DNA from: Massilia putida
Lineage (GTDB): Bacteria; Pseudomonadota; Gammaproteobacteria; Burkholderiales; Burkholderiaceae_D
Reading direction: 5' to 3'
NCBI RefSeq assembly: GCF_001941825.1
Contig: NZ_CP019038.1
Coordinates: 4,340,001 to 4,404,000 of the forward strand
Length of the DNA: 64,000 bases
Shown: in pieces, positions 55,333 to 63,856 of the stretch
Numbering within the stretch: the stretch's first letter is position 1
Layout: each line of letters opens with the position of its first letter
Made by a program: the position numbers and the translations under genes
Notes under the pieces: model-generated
Seen by the model: only the letters and a program-made list of their open reading frames with translations
What the model was told of the DNA's origin: nothing
Databases searched by the model: none

Positions 55333-56328
55333 GTGGCAGAAGCGGCATGGACGGAAAACGAGATCGCCGACCTCGTGGCGAAGGTGGGCGCGCTCAAGGA
55401 GAGCATGGGCCGCGTGATCATCGGCCAGCGCGACGTGATCGACCTTTTGGTGACGTGCCTGCTGGGCGGCGGCCACGCGCTCGTCGAGGGCGTGCCGGGC
55501 CTGGGCAAAACGCTGCTCGTGAAATCGCTGGCGCAGGCGACCGACATGCAGTTCCGGCGCGTGCAATTCACGCCCGACCTGATGCCGTCCGATATCGTCG
55601 GCACCGAGATCCTGGAAGAAGACCAGGCCACGCGCCAGCGCGTATTCCGCTTCCAGCCGGGCCCCGTGTTCACGCAGGTGCTGCTCGCGGACGAGATCAA
55701 CCGCGCGCCGCCCAAGACCCAATCGGCACTGCTGGAAGCGATGCAGGAACGCAGCGTGACGTTCGCCGGCCAGACGCATACATTGCCGAAGCCGTTCTTC
55801 GTGCTCGCGACGCAAAACCCGATCGAGCAGGCTGGCACCTACCCGCTGCCGGAAGCGCAGCTCGACCGCTTCCTGCTGCGCATCGACGTCGGCTACCCGA
55901 CCGAGGACGAAGAGATGATGATGGTCGGCGCGACGACGCATGCGGGCTTGCGCGATGCCGTTCCCGCGATGGACCTGGACACCTTGCTGCGCCTGCAGCG
56001 GCTCGTGCGCGACATCGAGATCTCGGAAGCCATGCTGCGCTACGCCACGCGCCTCGTGCGCGCGACGCGGCCAAGCGATTCGCCCGTGGACGCGATCCGC
56101 AAGCACATCGGCTGGGGCGCGGGCCCGCGTGCCGGCCAGGCCCTCGTGCTGGCGGCCAAGGCGCGCGCGCTGATGCTCGGCCGCTTGGCGGTCACGCGCG
56201 AAGACATCGGCGCGATGCTGCTGCCCGTGCTGGCGCACCGCGTGCTGCGCAACTTCGAGGCCGAGGCGGACGGCATCGCCATCGCGGACATCCTCGCCGC
56301 GCTGCGCGCCGGTGTCCAACCCGGGTAA
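55333..56328 (+). CDS. MoxR-family AAA+ ATPase
   Basis: A 331-residue MoxR ATPase. Walker A is GVPGLGKT (residues 53-60), Walker B is LLADEIN (Asp120, Glu121), and sensor 1 is LATQNPIEQAGTYPLPEAQL. The C-terminal lid is typical (AGPRAGQALVLAAKARALML). MoxR proteins work as chaperones or metal/cofactor-insertion motors together with DUF58 and von Willebrand-type partners, which follow directly. The start is a GTG with AAGGAG upstream. It probably remodels the TldD/TldE enzyme or its envelope partners; that is inference from operon order. Confidence 0.95.
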   Translation: MAEAAWTENEIADLVAKVGALKESMGRVIIGQRDVIDLLVTCLLGGGHALVEGVPGLGKTLLVKSLAQATDMQFRRVQFTPDLMPSDIVGTEILEEDQATRQRVFRFQPGPVFTQVLLADEINRAPPKTQSALLEAMQERSVTFAGQTHTLPKPFFVLATQNPIEQAGTYPLPEAQLDRFLLRIDVGYPTEDEEMMMVGATTHAGLRDAVPAMDLDTLLRLQRLVRDIEISEAMLRYATRLVRATRPSDSPVDAIRKHIGWGAGPRAGQALVLAAKARALMLGRLAVTREDIGAMLLPVLAHRVLRNFEAEADGIAIADILAALRAGVQPG

Positions 56329-56331
56329 GAC

Positions 56332-57228
56332 GTGCCAGCTTCGTCCACGCTCATTGCGCACACGACCAACCTCGACCTCGTGGTGCGCCACGTGCTGGCG
56401 GGGCTCGGGCACGGCATCCACGCCGGGCGCGAGCGCGGCGCCGGCGTCGAGTTCTCGGAATACCGGGCCTATGCGCCCGGCGACGAGTGGCGCCGCGTCG
56501 ACTGGAAGCTGCTGGCGCGCGCCGACCGGTACTATGTGCGCGAAGCGGAACGCGACAGCCACGTGGCCGTCTGGCTCGTGCTGGATGCGACGGCATCGAT
56601 GGCGGAACCCAGCCGCGCCATCGAGGGCCTCACCAAGCTGCAGTATGCGCGCGTGCTGCTGGCCTGCGTGGCCGCCATCGCGCAGCGCCAGGGCGATGCG
56701 TTCGGCCTCGTCGTGTGCCGGGGCGGGCGCGCCGATTTCCTGCCTGCCGCGCGCGGGCCACGCCAGCTGCAGCGCGTGCTGGCGCGGTTGAACGGCGTCG
56801 ACGCGGGCGGTGTGTTGCCCGGCGCCGACACCCTGCGCGCCAGCCTGCATTTCAGCCGCGCGCCCGGCGTCGTGTGCGTCGCGAGCGATTTCCTCGACTG
56901 GCCGTCGGCGCTGTCGGACGCGCTGCTGCGCCTGCGCCGCATGCGCCACGACGTACGCGCCCTGTGCCTGCACACGCAAGCCGAGGTGGATGCCGCGTTC
57001 GATGCGGCGCTCTCGTACCGCGACCCCGAGCACGGTGGCGCCGTCTACCGCTTCGGCCGCGACGTGGCGGGCGCCTATGCGCGCAACCGCGCGGCGCATT
57101 TCGATGCCGTGGCGCGCGAGTGCCGCCGGCACGACGTGCCGCTGGTGCAGGCGCGTATCGAGCAGGCGCCCGGTGAAGTCTTGCGCGCGTGGCTGCGTGC
57201 GCACCTGACTGGAGTGCGTGCCGCATGA
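56332..57228 (+). CDS. DUF58 protein (MoxR partner, vWA-like)
   Basis: A 298-residue DUF58 protein. The family signature SEYRAYAPGDEWRRVDWKLL starts near residue 42. A von Willebrand A-like domain follows with the metal-site variant LDATASM near residue 84 in place of DxSxS. It has no TM segment, unlike some DUF58 proteins. Start is a GTG 3 nt after the MoxR stop, so it relies on coupling. Its stop overlaps the next ATG (ATGA). DUF58 proteins are regular partners of MoxR ATPases. Confidence 0.92.
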   Translation: MPASSTLIAHTTNLDLVVRHVLAGLGHGIHAGRERGAGVEFSEYRAYAPGDEWRRVDWKLLARADRYYVREAERDSHVAVWLVLDATASMAEPSRAIEGLTKLQYARVLLACVAAIAQRQGDAFGLVVCRGGRADFLPAARGPRQLQRVLARLNGVDAGGVLPGADTLRASLHFSRAPGVVCVASDFLDWPSALSDALLRLRRMRHDVRALCLHTQAEVDAAFDAALSYRDPEHGGAVYRFGRDVAGAYARNRAAHFDAVARECRRHDVPLVQARIEQAPGEVLRAWLRAHLTGVRAA

Positions 57229-58208
57229 ATCAGATGAGTTTGTGGTGGTGGGCGCTGCCGGTCGTGCTGTTGCCCATCCTGTGGCACCGGCAGAAGCGCG
57301 CGCAGACGAAGACGGTGCCGCTCGCGTCCGCGCGTTTCCTCCCCGTCGCCGAACCGAAGCAACAGCGCGTGTGGCGCTGGCACGACGTGATCCTGTTGCT
57401 GCTGCGCTGCCTGCTGCTCGTGGCCTTGATCGCGCTGCTGGCCGACCTCGTGCTGGCCTGGCGCGGCGACACGATATTGATCGTGCCAGGGACGCCGGCG
57501 GCCGTCGTCGAACGTGAGGCCGCCGCGTTCAAGGAGGCGCAGCGCATCGCGCTCCCGGACCGCGATGCCGTCGCCTGGCTGCACGCGCACGAGCGCGAAT
57601 TCGAGCCCCATGCGCGCCTGCTCGTCGTCGGCGACGCCGTCATGCCGGCCGTGCTGCCGCGCTTGCGCCATGCCGTCCTGCTGCGCACGTCCACGATACA
57701 GGCCCCGCCGGCCGAGCGGCACGTCGCGCTGTTCAGCGAGCGCCCGGATGCGTGGCGCCGGCTGTTCGCGGCGGCGGAAGGATCGTGGCACATCGTCGTC
57801 GATGCCGCGCCCGGATCGCGCACGGACGTCATCGTCTGGGACCGTGCGGCGGCGCCGCCCGCCGGCCTGCGTGCGCCGCTGTGGTGGGTGGCGAATGCGG
57901 ACGCGTTCCCCGAACTGGCCAGGGCCGCGACCATCGATGGCATACGCTGGACCGACAGCCCGCGCGGCCGCCTATGGCATGTGGACGGCTGGCCGCCGCG
58001 CGATCCCGACGGAGCGCGCGCCCTGTTCGCCGCATGGCAGCGCCTGCATCTCGGCGCGCAGCCGTACACGGCGCCGCCGCAGGTGCTTGCAGCGGATGCC
58101 GCCGCGCCGGCCGGACCGGCGGCCGGCGCGCTGCGCCACGGGTTGAGTCTCGCGCTCGTCGTGCTGTTTGCTTTGGAAAGGATCGCGACCCATGTCCGGC
58201 GGCGTTGA
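57225..58208 (+). CDS. BatA-like membrane protein
   Basis: A 327-residue membrane protein. The N-terminal ~80 residues match the BatA/aerotolerance membrane module: TM1 (WWWALPVVLLPILW), a short basic loop with PLASARFLP, and TM2 (VILLLLRCLLLVALIALLAD). The periplasmic or cytosolic middle part has no recognised catalytic motif. A last hydrophobic segment (HGLSLALVVLFALERIA) ends in HVRRR. No vWA domain is present, unlike BatA proper. The start overlaps the DUF58 stop by ATGA, and its 3' end overlaps the next gene by 17 bp. It probably anchors the MoxR/DUF58 complex to the inner membrane. Confidence 0.85.
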   Translation: MNQMSLWWWALPVVLLPILWHRQKRAQTKTVPLASARFLPVAEPKQQRVWRWHDVILLLLRCLLLVALIALLADLVLAWRGDTILIVPGTPAAVVEREAAAFKEAQRIALPDRDAVAWLHAHEREFEPHARLLVVGDAVMPAVLPRLRHAVLLRTSTIQAPPAERHVALFSERPDAWRRLFAAAEGSWHIVVDAAPGSRTDVIVWDRAAAPPAGLRAPLWWVANADAFPELARAATIDGIRWTDSPRGRLWHVDGWPPRDPDGARALFAAWQRLHLGAQPYTAPPQVLAADAAAPAGPAAGALRHGLSLALVVLFALERIATHVRRR

Positions 58209-60171
58209 CCTCGCGCGGCGCCTGTCGCGCGCCGCGACGCTGCGCCGGGCCGCCCTGTGGACGGCGGGCGCGGTGCCGTGGCTGCTGCTGCGCGCCGGCC
58301 CCGGCCTGCTGGCGTGGTCGGCGTTCTGTGCGTGGGACTGGCTGCATCTGCAACGCCGCGTGGCGCACGGCTGGGCGCACTGGATCGACGGCGCCGTGCC
58401 GGAGATGGAAGACAGTGCCGCGCTGCTGGCGCAGGAACCGGCAACCGCCGTCGCGCGGCTGCAGCGGCAGCGTCTCCTGGCCCGCATCGACGCGGCATTG
58501 ACGCCGCGCCGGCTGCGCGCCGTCAATGCCGCGCACGTGCCGCGCGGCTGGGCGTGGCTCGCTGCGAACCTCGTGCTCGCGGGACTGGCGTGGGGCGCTG
58601 CGCTGCTGCCGCATGCAACCGGCAAGCAGGCCGCCGCGCCGGGCACGCCCGGCCGGCAGACCTCGGTCTCTGTGGCGCACGCCGGCCTCGTCGTCAAACT
58701 GGCCCCGCCGTCGTACACGGGCGTGGCGCCGTCGTCGTCCGCGCCGAACGACGTGCAGGTGCCCGAACAGACGGCCGTCGAATGGTGCCTGGACGATCCG
58801 CAGGCGCCGAGCGAAGCGATCGAGCTCAGTGACGGCCAGACGCTGCACGCAGCGAAAGAATGCGCGCGCTGGACGGCGACGGAATCCATCTTCTGGCGCT
58901 GGCGCGGCACGCGCTACACGCTCAAGGTGATCCCGGACCAGCCGCCGGATATCGCCGTCACGCAGCCAAACGCGATGACGAAGGACTTGCCGCGCGATGC
59001 GAAGAACGCGGCCATCGCCGTCACCGTCACCGACGATTACCGCGTCCAGCAGGCGACGCTGCACCTGACCCTGGCGCGCGGCAGCGGCGAGAACATCCGC
59101 TTCAGCGACCGCGAACTGCCGCTGCCCGCGTCCAGCGATCCGCGCCGGCGCAGCTGGAGCCGCGACTGGCTGCTGACGGACCTCGGCATGGAACCCGGCG
59201 ACGAGCTGTATTTCTTCGTGCGCGCCGCCGACAACGCGGCCAAGCCGCACACGGTGCAGTCGCCCACGTACACGCTGCGCCTGCCCGCGCCGCCGTCGGC
59301 GCAGGACGAGGAGACGACGGCGCTGCCCACGCTCGTCAAGCCGGAAAGCCTGCGCAGCCAGCGCCAGGTGATCATCGACACGGAGCAGCTGGTGGCGGAC
59401 ATGCGCAGTAAAAAAATGCGCGCGGACGAGGTGCGCGCGCGCAGCGAAGGCATCGCATCCGACCAGGCCGCGCTGCGCCGCCGCTACGGCCAGTTCCTCG
59501 GCGAGGAATCCACGCTGTTCGGCAAGGACGACGACCACGACGAGCATGCGGGCGGCAAGGTCGACGTGCTGCACGAATTCGGCCACGCGCACGACCAGGC
59601 CGAGAACGCGACGCTGTTCGACGACGCGACCAAGAAGCTGCTGCGCCGCGCGCTGTCCGCCATGTGGGATGCGGAAAAGGCGCTGCGCGCGATCACGCCG
59701 AAGACGGCGCTGCCGCCCGAGTACAAGGCGCTGGATGCGATCAAGGAATTGCAGCAGTCGGAGCGCATCTACCTGCATAAAACGGCGTTCGCCCCGCCGG
59801 CGATCAAGGAGGACAAGCGCATGAGCGGCGACATGGCGGGCAGCGCCAGCTACAAGCGCGCGCAAGCGGAAGCGGGCGAGATCGTGCCGGCGAATCTGCG
59901 CGACCTCGTCCAGGCCCTCGGCGGCGACGGCCCGCTGCCCGCGCTGTGGACGCGCACGGCGCACGACTGGGTGCGCGCACGCATTCTCGAGGACGAGCAG
60001 CGGCTCGCGGCGCAGCGCGCGATCCAGGATGTGGCCGACGGCCAGCTGGCCGCGCGCGCCCGCTTGGCGGCGTGGCTGCGCGGCGGCGTGGCGGATGCGC
60101 CCGTGCTGCTGCAGGCGCGCCCGGTCGTCGAGACGCCGTTCTCGAAAGCGCTGCAGGGAGGCGGGCGATGA
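58192..60171 (+). CDS. DUF4175-like membrane protein with coiled-coil region
   Basis: A 659-residue protein. Two N-terminal hydrophobic segments (PWLLLRAGPGLLAWSAFCAW and WLAANLVLAGLAWGAALLP) hold it in the membrane. Beta-sandwich regions follow (LVVKLAPPSYTGVAPSSS, VTVTDDYRVQQATLHL), as in DUF4175 proteins. The second half (from about residue 395) is a long charged helical stretch, MRSKKMRADEVRARSEG onward, with a His/Asp-rich patch (DDDHDEHAGGK). AAAGGA sets the ATG at 58192, 17 bp inside the upstream gene. DUF4175 genes end similar MoxR clusters in other proteobacteria. Assignment to that family is likely but based on layout and short motifs. Confidence 0.72.
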   Translation: MSGGVDLARRLSRAATLRRAALWTAGAVPWLLLRAGPGLLAWSAFCAWDWLHLQRRVAHGWAHWIDGAVPEMEDSAALLAQEPATAVARLQRQRLLARIDAALTPRRLRAVNAAHVPRGWAWLAANLVLAGLAWGAALLPHATGKQAAAPGTPGRQTSVSVAHAGLVVKLAPPSYTGVAPSSSAPNDVQVPEQTAVEWCLDDPQAPSEAIELSDGQTLHAAKECARWTATESIFWRWRGTRYTLKVIPDQPPDIAVTQPNAMTKDLPRDAKNAAIAVTVTDDYRVQQATLHLTLARGSGENIRFSDRELPLPASSDPRRRSWSRDWLLTDLGMEPGDELYFFVRAADNAAKPHTVQSPTYTLRLPAPPSAQDEETTALPTLVKPESLRSQRQVIIDTEQLVADMRSKKMRADEVRARSEGIASDQAALRRRYGQFLGEESTLFGKDDDHDEHAGGKVDVLHEFGHAHDQAENATLFDDATKKLLRRALSAMWDAEKALRAITPKTALPPEYKALDAIKELQQSERIYLHKTAFAPPAIKEDKRMSGDMAGSASYKRAQAEAGEIVPANLRDLVQALGGDGPLPALWTRTAHDWVRARILEDEQRLAAQRAIQDVADGQLAARARLAAWLRGGVADAPVLLQARPVVETPFSKALQGGGR

Positions 60172-61631
60172 TGGCCGTCGCTGCCGCCGTCATCGGCTTG
60201 CTGGCCGCGCTGGCGTACGGCGCGCGCCGGCGCTGGGTCGACGCCGTGCTGGCGCTGGCGGCCGGCGCGGCGCTCGCGGGCGCCGTCGGCGCATTCACGC
60301 TGCCGGGCGAAGCGGGCGCCCCGTCACGGCTGCTCGGGGACGGCCTGCGCGCCGCCGAGTGGGACGACCTGCCGGCCGGGCCGCTCGATTGGAAGCGACC
60401 CGACACGCCCGCCATCCGCCTCGACTTCCCGCGCACCCTCGCGCTGGGCCGCGTGTTCACCCTGACCGTGCACCGCTCGTGGACGGCGCCCGGCCGCCTG
60501 CAACTGCTGGCAGAGAACGGCCAGGTGCTGGCCGAAGCGAAGGGCGTCGGCGACCTCGCCGTGCAATGGCTGCCGCCCGTGGCCGAACGGCTGGTGCTCA
60601 ACGCGCGCCTGCTGGACGCGGCGGGCAAGGTCGTCGATGCGGGCCCCGTGCCGTTCACGGTGACGGAGCCGGTGTCGCTGCAGGTGCGGGGCCGCTTCGC
60701 GGCGCCGTCGTTCGACCTGCGCGTGCTGGACGATCTGCTCACCAACAGCCAGGCCGTCATCGATTGGCAGGTCGCGCTGGGTAAAGGATTGGAACGCGCC
60801 GAAACCGCGCGCGCCGAGTTGACGGCGCCGGATCTGGAGATCGTCGACGCGGCCTGGTTCGAACAGGCCGGCGCGGCCGCGCGCGGCGCGCTGCTGGCGC
60901 GCGTGGCGGGTGGCACGCCGCTGCTCGTGCTGGGCGCGAATGCCCGCGATGCCGGCGTGTGGGCACGGACCGTGGCGTTGCCGCTGGCGCCGCAATCGGC
61001 CAACAAGATGCTCGGCACGGCGTTGCCGATGACCGCGGCCGGCCTGAATCCGAGCGCGGATCGCGCCGGCGACTGGACCGGCACGGACGGCCTGTGGACG
61101 CGCGACTGGCAGCGGGGCCGCATTTCCTGGCTGGGCGTGGGCGACTGGCACCGCCATGCGATCGAGCAGCCGCGCCAGCTGGCGCTGTGGTGGCAGGGGA
61201 TCCTCGACCGCCTGCGCGTGCGGCGCCACGAAGACGTCGCCTGGCTCGATCCGGACGAGATGCCGCTGCCGCACCAGCGCCTCGCGGTGTGCGCACGTGG
61301 CGTGAGCGGCGACGTGACCGTGGCTGAGTTGAAGCAGACCTTGGCCTGGCAGCGCCGCCCGGAGCAGGTCGATGCGTCCTGCGTGGCCGTGTGGCCGGCG
61401 GCCGGCGGCTGGCTGCGTCTGCAGGCACGCGCGAGCCGGGGCCAGGTGTATGTGTATGCGCCGGGCGACTGGCCGCTGTGGCAGCGCAGCGAGCGCCGCG
61501 CCGCGACCGCGCGTTATGCGGCGCGCACGCCGGCGCCGGTCCGGGCGGGCACGCGGCCGCTGCCCGTGTGGCCGTTCGGCGTGGCGTTCGCGCTGGCGAT
61601 GCTGGGCCTGTGGTGGCGCGAACGGCGCTGA
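60168..61631 (+). CDS. Membrane protein of unknown function ending the MoxR operon
   Basis: A 487-residue protein with two N-terminal TM helices (AAAVIGLLAALAYGA and AVLALAAGAALAGAVGAF), a large soluble part and a C-terminal TM helix (WPFGVAFALAMLGLWW). The soluble part has a beta-sandwich-like stretch, then a Rossmann- or amidotransferase-like segment (GTPLLVLGANARDAGVWART). Membrane proteins of this layout with a glutamine-amidotransferase-like middle are common next to BatA and DUF4175 genes; no catalytic Cys is evident here. GGGAGG lies 7 nt from the ATG, which overlaps the previous stop (ATGA). It is the last gene of the operon. Confidence 0.75.
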   Translation: MMAVAAAVIGLLAALAYGARRRWVDAVLALAAGAALAGAVGAFTLPGEAGAPSRLLGDGLRAAEWDDLPAGPLDWKRPDTPAIRLDFPRTLALGRVFTLTVHRSWTAPGRLQLLAENGQVLAEAKGVGDLAVQWLPPVAERLVLNARLLDAAGKVVDAGPVPFTVTEPVSLQVRGRFAAPSFDLRVLDDLLTNSQAVIDWQVALGKGLERAETARAELTAPDLEIVDAAWFEQAGAAARGALLARVAGGTPLLVLGANARDAGVWARTVALPLAPQSANKMLGTALPMTAAGLNPSADRAGDWTGTDGLWTRDWQRGRISWLGVGDWHRHAIEQPRQLALWWQGILDRLRVRRHEDVAWLDPDEMPLPHQRLAVCARGVSGDVTVAELKQTLAWQRRPEQVDASCVAVWPAAGGWLRLQARASRGQVYVYAPGDWPLWQRSERRAATARYAARTPAPVRAGTRPLPVWPFGVAFALAMLGLWWRERR

Positions 61632-61693
61632 GCCGGCACGATTGTCCGGAACGTGCGATGATCAATCGTCGATCGCACGAGCCGCACACCGCC

Positions 61694-62749
61694 ATGTCCG
61701 AACCCACCGCCGCACCCCGCCTGCCCGATGGCCGTTTTCGCAATGTCATTCCGCGCCGCCGGCAGGGCATCCGCGAGATCCTGTCCCTGGTCTGGAAGCT
61801 CTGGACGGAAAAGCCGAAGACGTCGGTGCCGGACCGGGCCCTGCCCGTGCTCCCCTTGACGACGGCCGACATCGAATCCGCACCCGACGCGAGCCTGTGG
61901 CGCCTGGGCCATTCGACCATGCTATTCAAGCTGGACGGCCGCTACTGGCTCACGGACCCCGTGTTTTCCGAGCGCGCCGCGCCGGTGCAGTGGGCCGGTC
62001 CCAAGCGCTTCCACGCGCCGCCGATCGGTATCGAGGCGCTGCCGCGGCTCGCCGGCGTGATCCTGTCGCACGACCATTACGACCACCTGGACCACGCCAG
62101 CATCGTGCGGCTGATTCCCAAGACCGACGTGTTCGTCGCGCCGCTCGGCGTGGGCGACCGCATCGTCGGCTGGGGCGTCGATGCGGCACGCGTGCGCCAG
62201 CTCGACTGGTGGCAGACGACGGACATCGACGGCATGCGCCTGACGGCCGCGCCCTCGCGGCATTTTTCCGGCCGGGGTTTGCGCGACGGCGACCGCATGT
62301 TGTGGGTGTCGTGGGTGATCGAGGGCGCCGGACTGCGCCTGTTCTTCAGCGGCGACACGGGCTATCACGACGATTTCAAGACCATCGGGGAGCGCCACGG
62401 CCCGTTCGACGTGACGTTCCTCGAGAACGGCGCGTACAACACGATGTGGCCCGAGGTGCACATGCTGCCGGAAGAGACGCTGCAGGCCCACCTGGACCTG
62501 CGCGGGCGCTGGATGGTCCCGGTCCACAACGGCACGTTCGACCTGGCGCTGCATCCGTGGTACGAACCGTTCGAGCGCATCCGCAGCCTCGCGCGCGCGG
62601 CCGGCGTCAAGCTGGCGACGCCGATGATGGGCGAGCGCCTGGCGCTGGCGCAGCCGCAGGAGGGCGGCGCGTGGTGGCACGAGGCGATGCCGGAGACAGC
62701 GGCGCCGGTCAGCCCTGGTGATCGCGCATCCACTCCTTCAACCCGTTGA
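61694..62749 (+). CDS. MBL-fold hydrolase (RomA / NAPE-PLD-like)
   Basis: A 351-residue metallo-beta-lactamase-fold hydrolase of the RomA/UlaG/NAPE-phospholipase-D-like group. The metal motif is LSHDHYDHLDHAS, with further ligands in SRHFSG, FFSGDTGYHDDF and VPVHNGTFDLA. The N-terminal RFRNVIPRRRQG segment is usual for the group. The substrate may be a phospholipid-like or lactone ester. An in-frame ATG at 61658 with GGA upstream is an alternative start. The last 41 bp overlap the convergent spermidine-synthase-like gene. Confidence 0.88.
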   Translation: MSEPTAAPRLPDGRFRNVIPRRRQGIREILSLVWKLWTEKPKTSVPDRALPVLPLTTADIESAPDASLWRLGHSTMLFKLDGRYWLTDPVFSERAAPVQWAGPKRFHAPPIGIEALPRLAGVILSHDHYDHLDHASIVRLIPKTDVFVAPLGVGDRIVGWGVDAARVRQLDWWQTTDIDGMRLTAAPSRHFSGRGLRDGDRMLWVSWVIEGAGLRLFFSGDTGYHDDFKTIGERHGPFDVTFLENGAYNTMWPEVHMLPEETLQAHLDLRGRWMVPVHNGTFDLALHPWYEPFERIRSLARAAGVKLATPMMGERLALAQPQEGGAWWHEAMPETAAPVSPGDRASTPSTR

Positions 62750-63479
62750 CCCAGTTCTTGGCCGGCAGGTTGTAGCGCCGCTTGATCTCGCCCGCGCGCT
62801 CGTACAGCACGGAGAAATCGATCTGCGGCGCGTCCTTGAAGGCGATGACGACGATGTTCGCGTCGTGGACCTCGGGCAGCCAGACGACGGCGTCGAACGC
62901 GTCCTCCATCGCTTCCAGGTTCTTGCCGTAATTACTGAAATCGCCGAAGACGTTGGCGGTCATGATGCCGCCGTCCTTGAGGCAGGCGGCGCAGGCCGCG
63001 TAGAACTCGGGCGTGTCGAGCACGGGGCCGCGCGCTTGTTCGTCGTACAGGTCGACCTGCAGCACGTCGGCCGTGCCGTGGTTATCCGGGTCCAGCACGA
63101 AGTCGAGGGCATCCATCTCGCGCACGTCCAGGCGGGCATCAATCGGCGGCAGGCCGAAATGCTCGCGGCAGATGGCGATCACGTTCGGATTCAGCTCGAC
63201 GGCCGTCACGCGCGCCTGCGGAAAGCGCTGGTGGCAGAATTTCGTCAGCGCGGCGCTGCCGAGGCCCAGCTGCACGATGCGGCGCGGGTCCGGCAGGAAC
63301 AGCATCCACATCATCATCATCTGCACGTATTCGAGCTCGATCGCATCCGGGCGCGCCAGGCGCATCGCGCCCTGGACCCACGACGTGCCGAGATGCAGCG
63401 AGCGCACGCCTTCGAACTCGGTGATGGTTGCCGGCGGGTGGCCGGGCCGGGAAAAGCGGGGATCGCTGGCGTTCGACAT
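62709..63479 (-). CDS. Spermidine-synthase-like methyltransferase-fold protein
   Basis: A 256-residue protein of the spermine/spermidine synthase superfamily. The SAM/dcSAM-binding segment is VQLGLGSAALTKFCHQRFPQ followed by VTAVELNPNVIAI. DVLQVDLYDEQARGP matches the aminopropyltransferase active-site loop only loosely. It lacks the N-terminal tetramer domain of SpeE, so polyamine synthesis is doubtful and the substrate is open. Its ATG shares a base with the stop of the TonB-like gene (TAATG). It overlaps the convergent MBL gene by 41 bp. Confidence 0.82.
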   Translation of the reverse strand: MSNASDPRFSRPGHPPATITEFEGVRSLHLGTSWVQGAMRLARPDAIELEYVQMMMMWMLFLPDPRRIVQLGLGSAALTKFCHQRFPQARVTAVELNPNVIAICREHFGLPPIDARLDVREMDALDFVLDPDNHGTADVLQVDLYDEQARGPVLDTPEFYAACAACLKDGGIMTANVFGDFSNYGKNLEAMEDAFDAVVWLPEVHDANIVVIAFKDAPQIDFSVLYERAGEIKRRYNLPAKNWVNGLKEWMRDHQG

Positions 63480-63856
63480 TACGGCAGCGACCAGGCGTAT
63501 TGGACGGGTTGCCATGCCGCGACCGTGTGGCCGTTCTTGAGCGCGGGCTTGAAACGGCACAGCCTGAGCGCGGCTTCGGCGGTCCGGTCGAGGATGGCGT
63601 AACCGCTCGACTTGAGCAGCCGCGATTCGCGCACGGTGCCGTCGCTGCCGACGAGGAAGGCCATCATCGACACGCCGCTCATGCGCGCCTGCACGGCTTC
63701 CGGCGGATAGACGGGAGGCGCGCAGTCTTCGCCCGGCTGCTGCTGCGGCGGTTGCTGCGCCTGTGCTGGCGCGGCGGCCGTGCGGGTGGCCGGAGACTGG
63801 ACGCAGCCGGCCAGCAGCGCCAGCGCGGTCATGCAAAACAGGGGAAGTCGCATCAT
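63479..63856 (-). CDS. TonB C-terminal-domain lipoprotein
   Basis: A 125-residue protein. A lipoprotein signal (MMRLPLFCMTALALLAGC) with lipobox LAGC leads to a short Ala/Gln/Pro-rich linker (PAQAQQPPQQQPG). The rest is a TonB C-terminal domain (YPPEAVQARMSGVSMMAFLV, then RLCRFKPALKNG). Normal TonB is held by an N-terminal TM helix; this form would be lipid-anchored and lacks the ExbB-contact helix, so it may not transduce energy. The start is at one of two adjacent ATGs (63856 or 63853). The next gene is translationally coupled. Confidence 0.85.
   Translation of the reverse strand: MMRLPLFCMTALALLAGCVQSPATRTAAAPAQAQQPPQQQPGEDCAPPVYPPEAVQARMSGVSMMAFLVGSDGTVRESRLLKSSGYAILDRTAEAALRLCRFKPALKNGHTVAAWQPVQYAWSLP

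Noticed and set aside
53308..57204. 1,298-codon antisense frame across the TldE-DUF58 region
   Set aside because: Spans four coupled plus-strand genes with clear motifs. No independent evidence.
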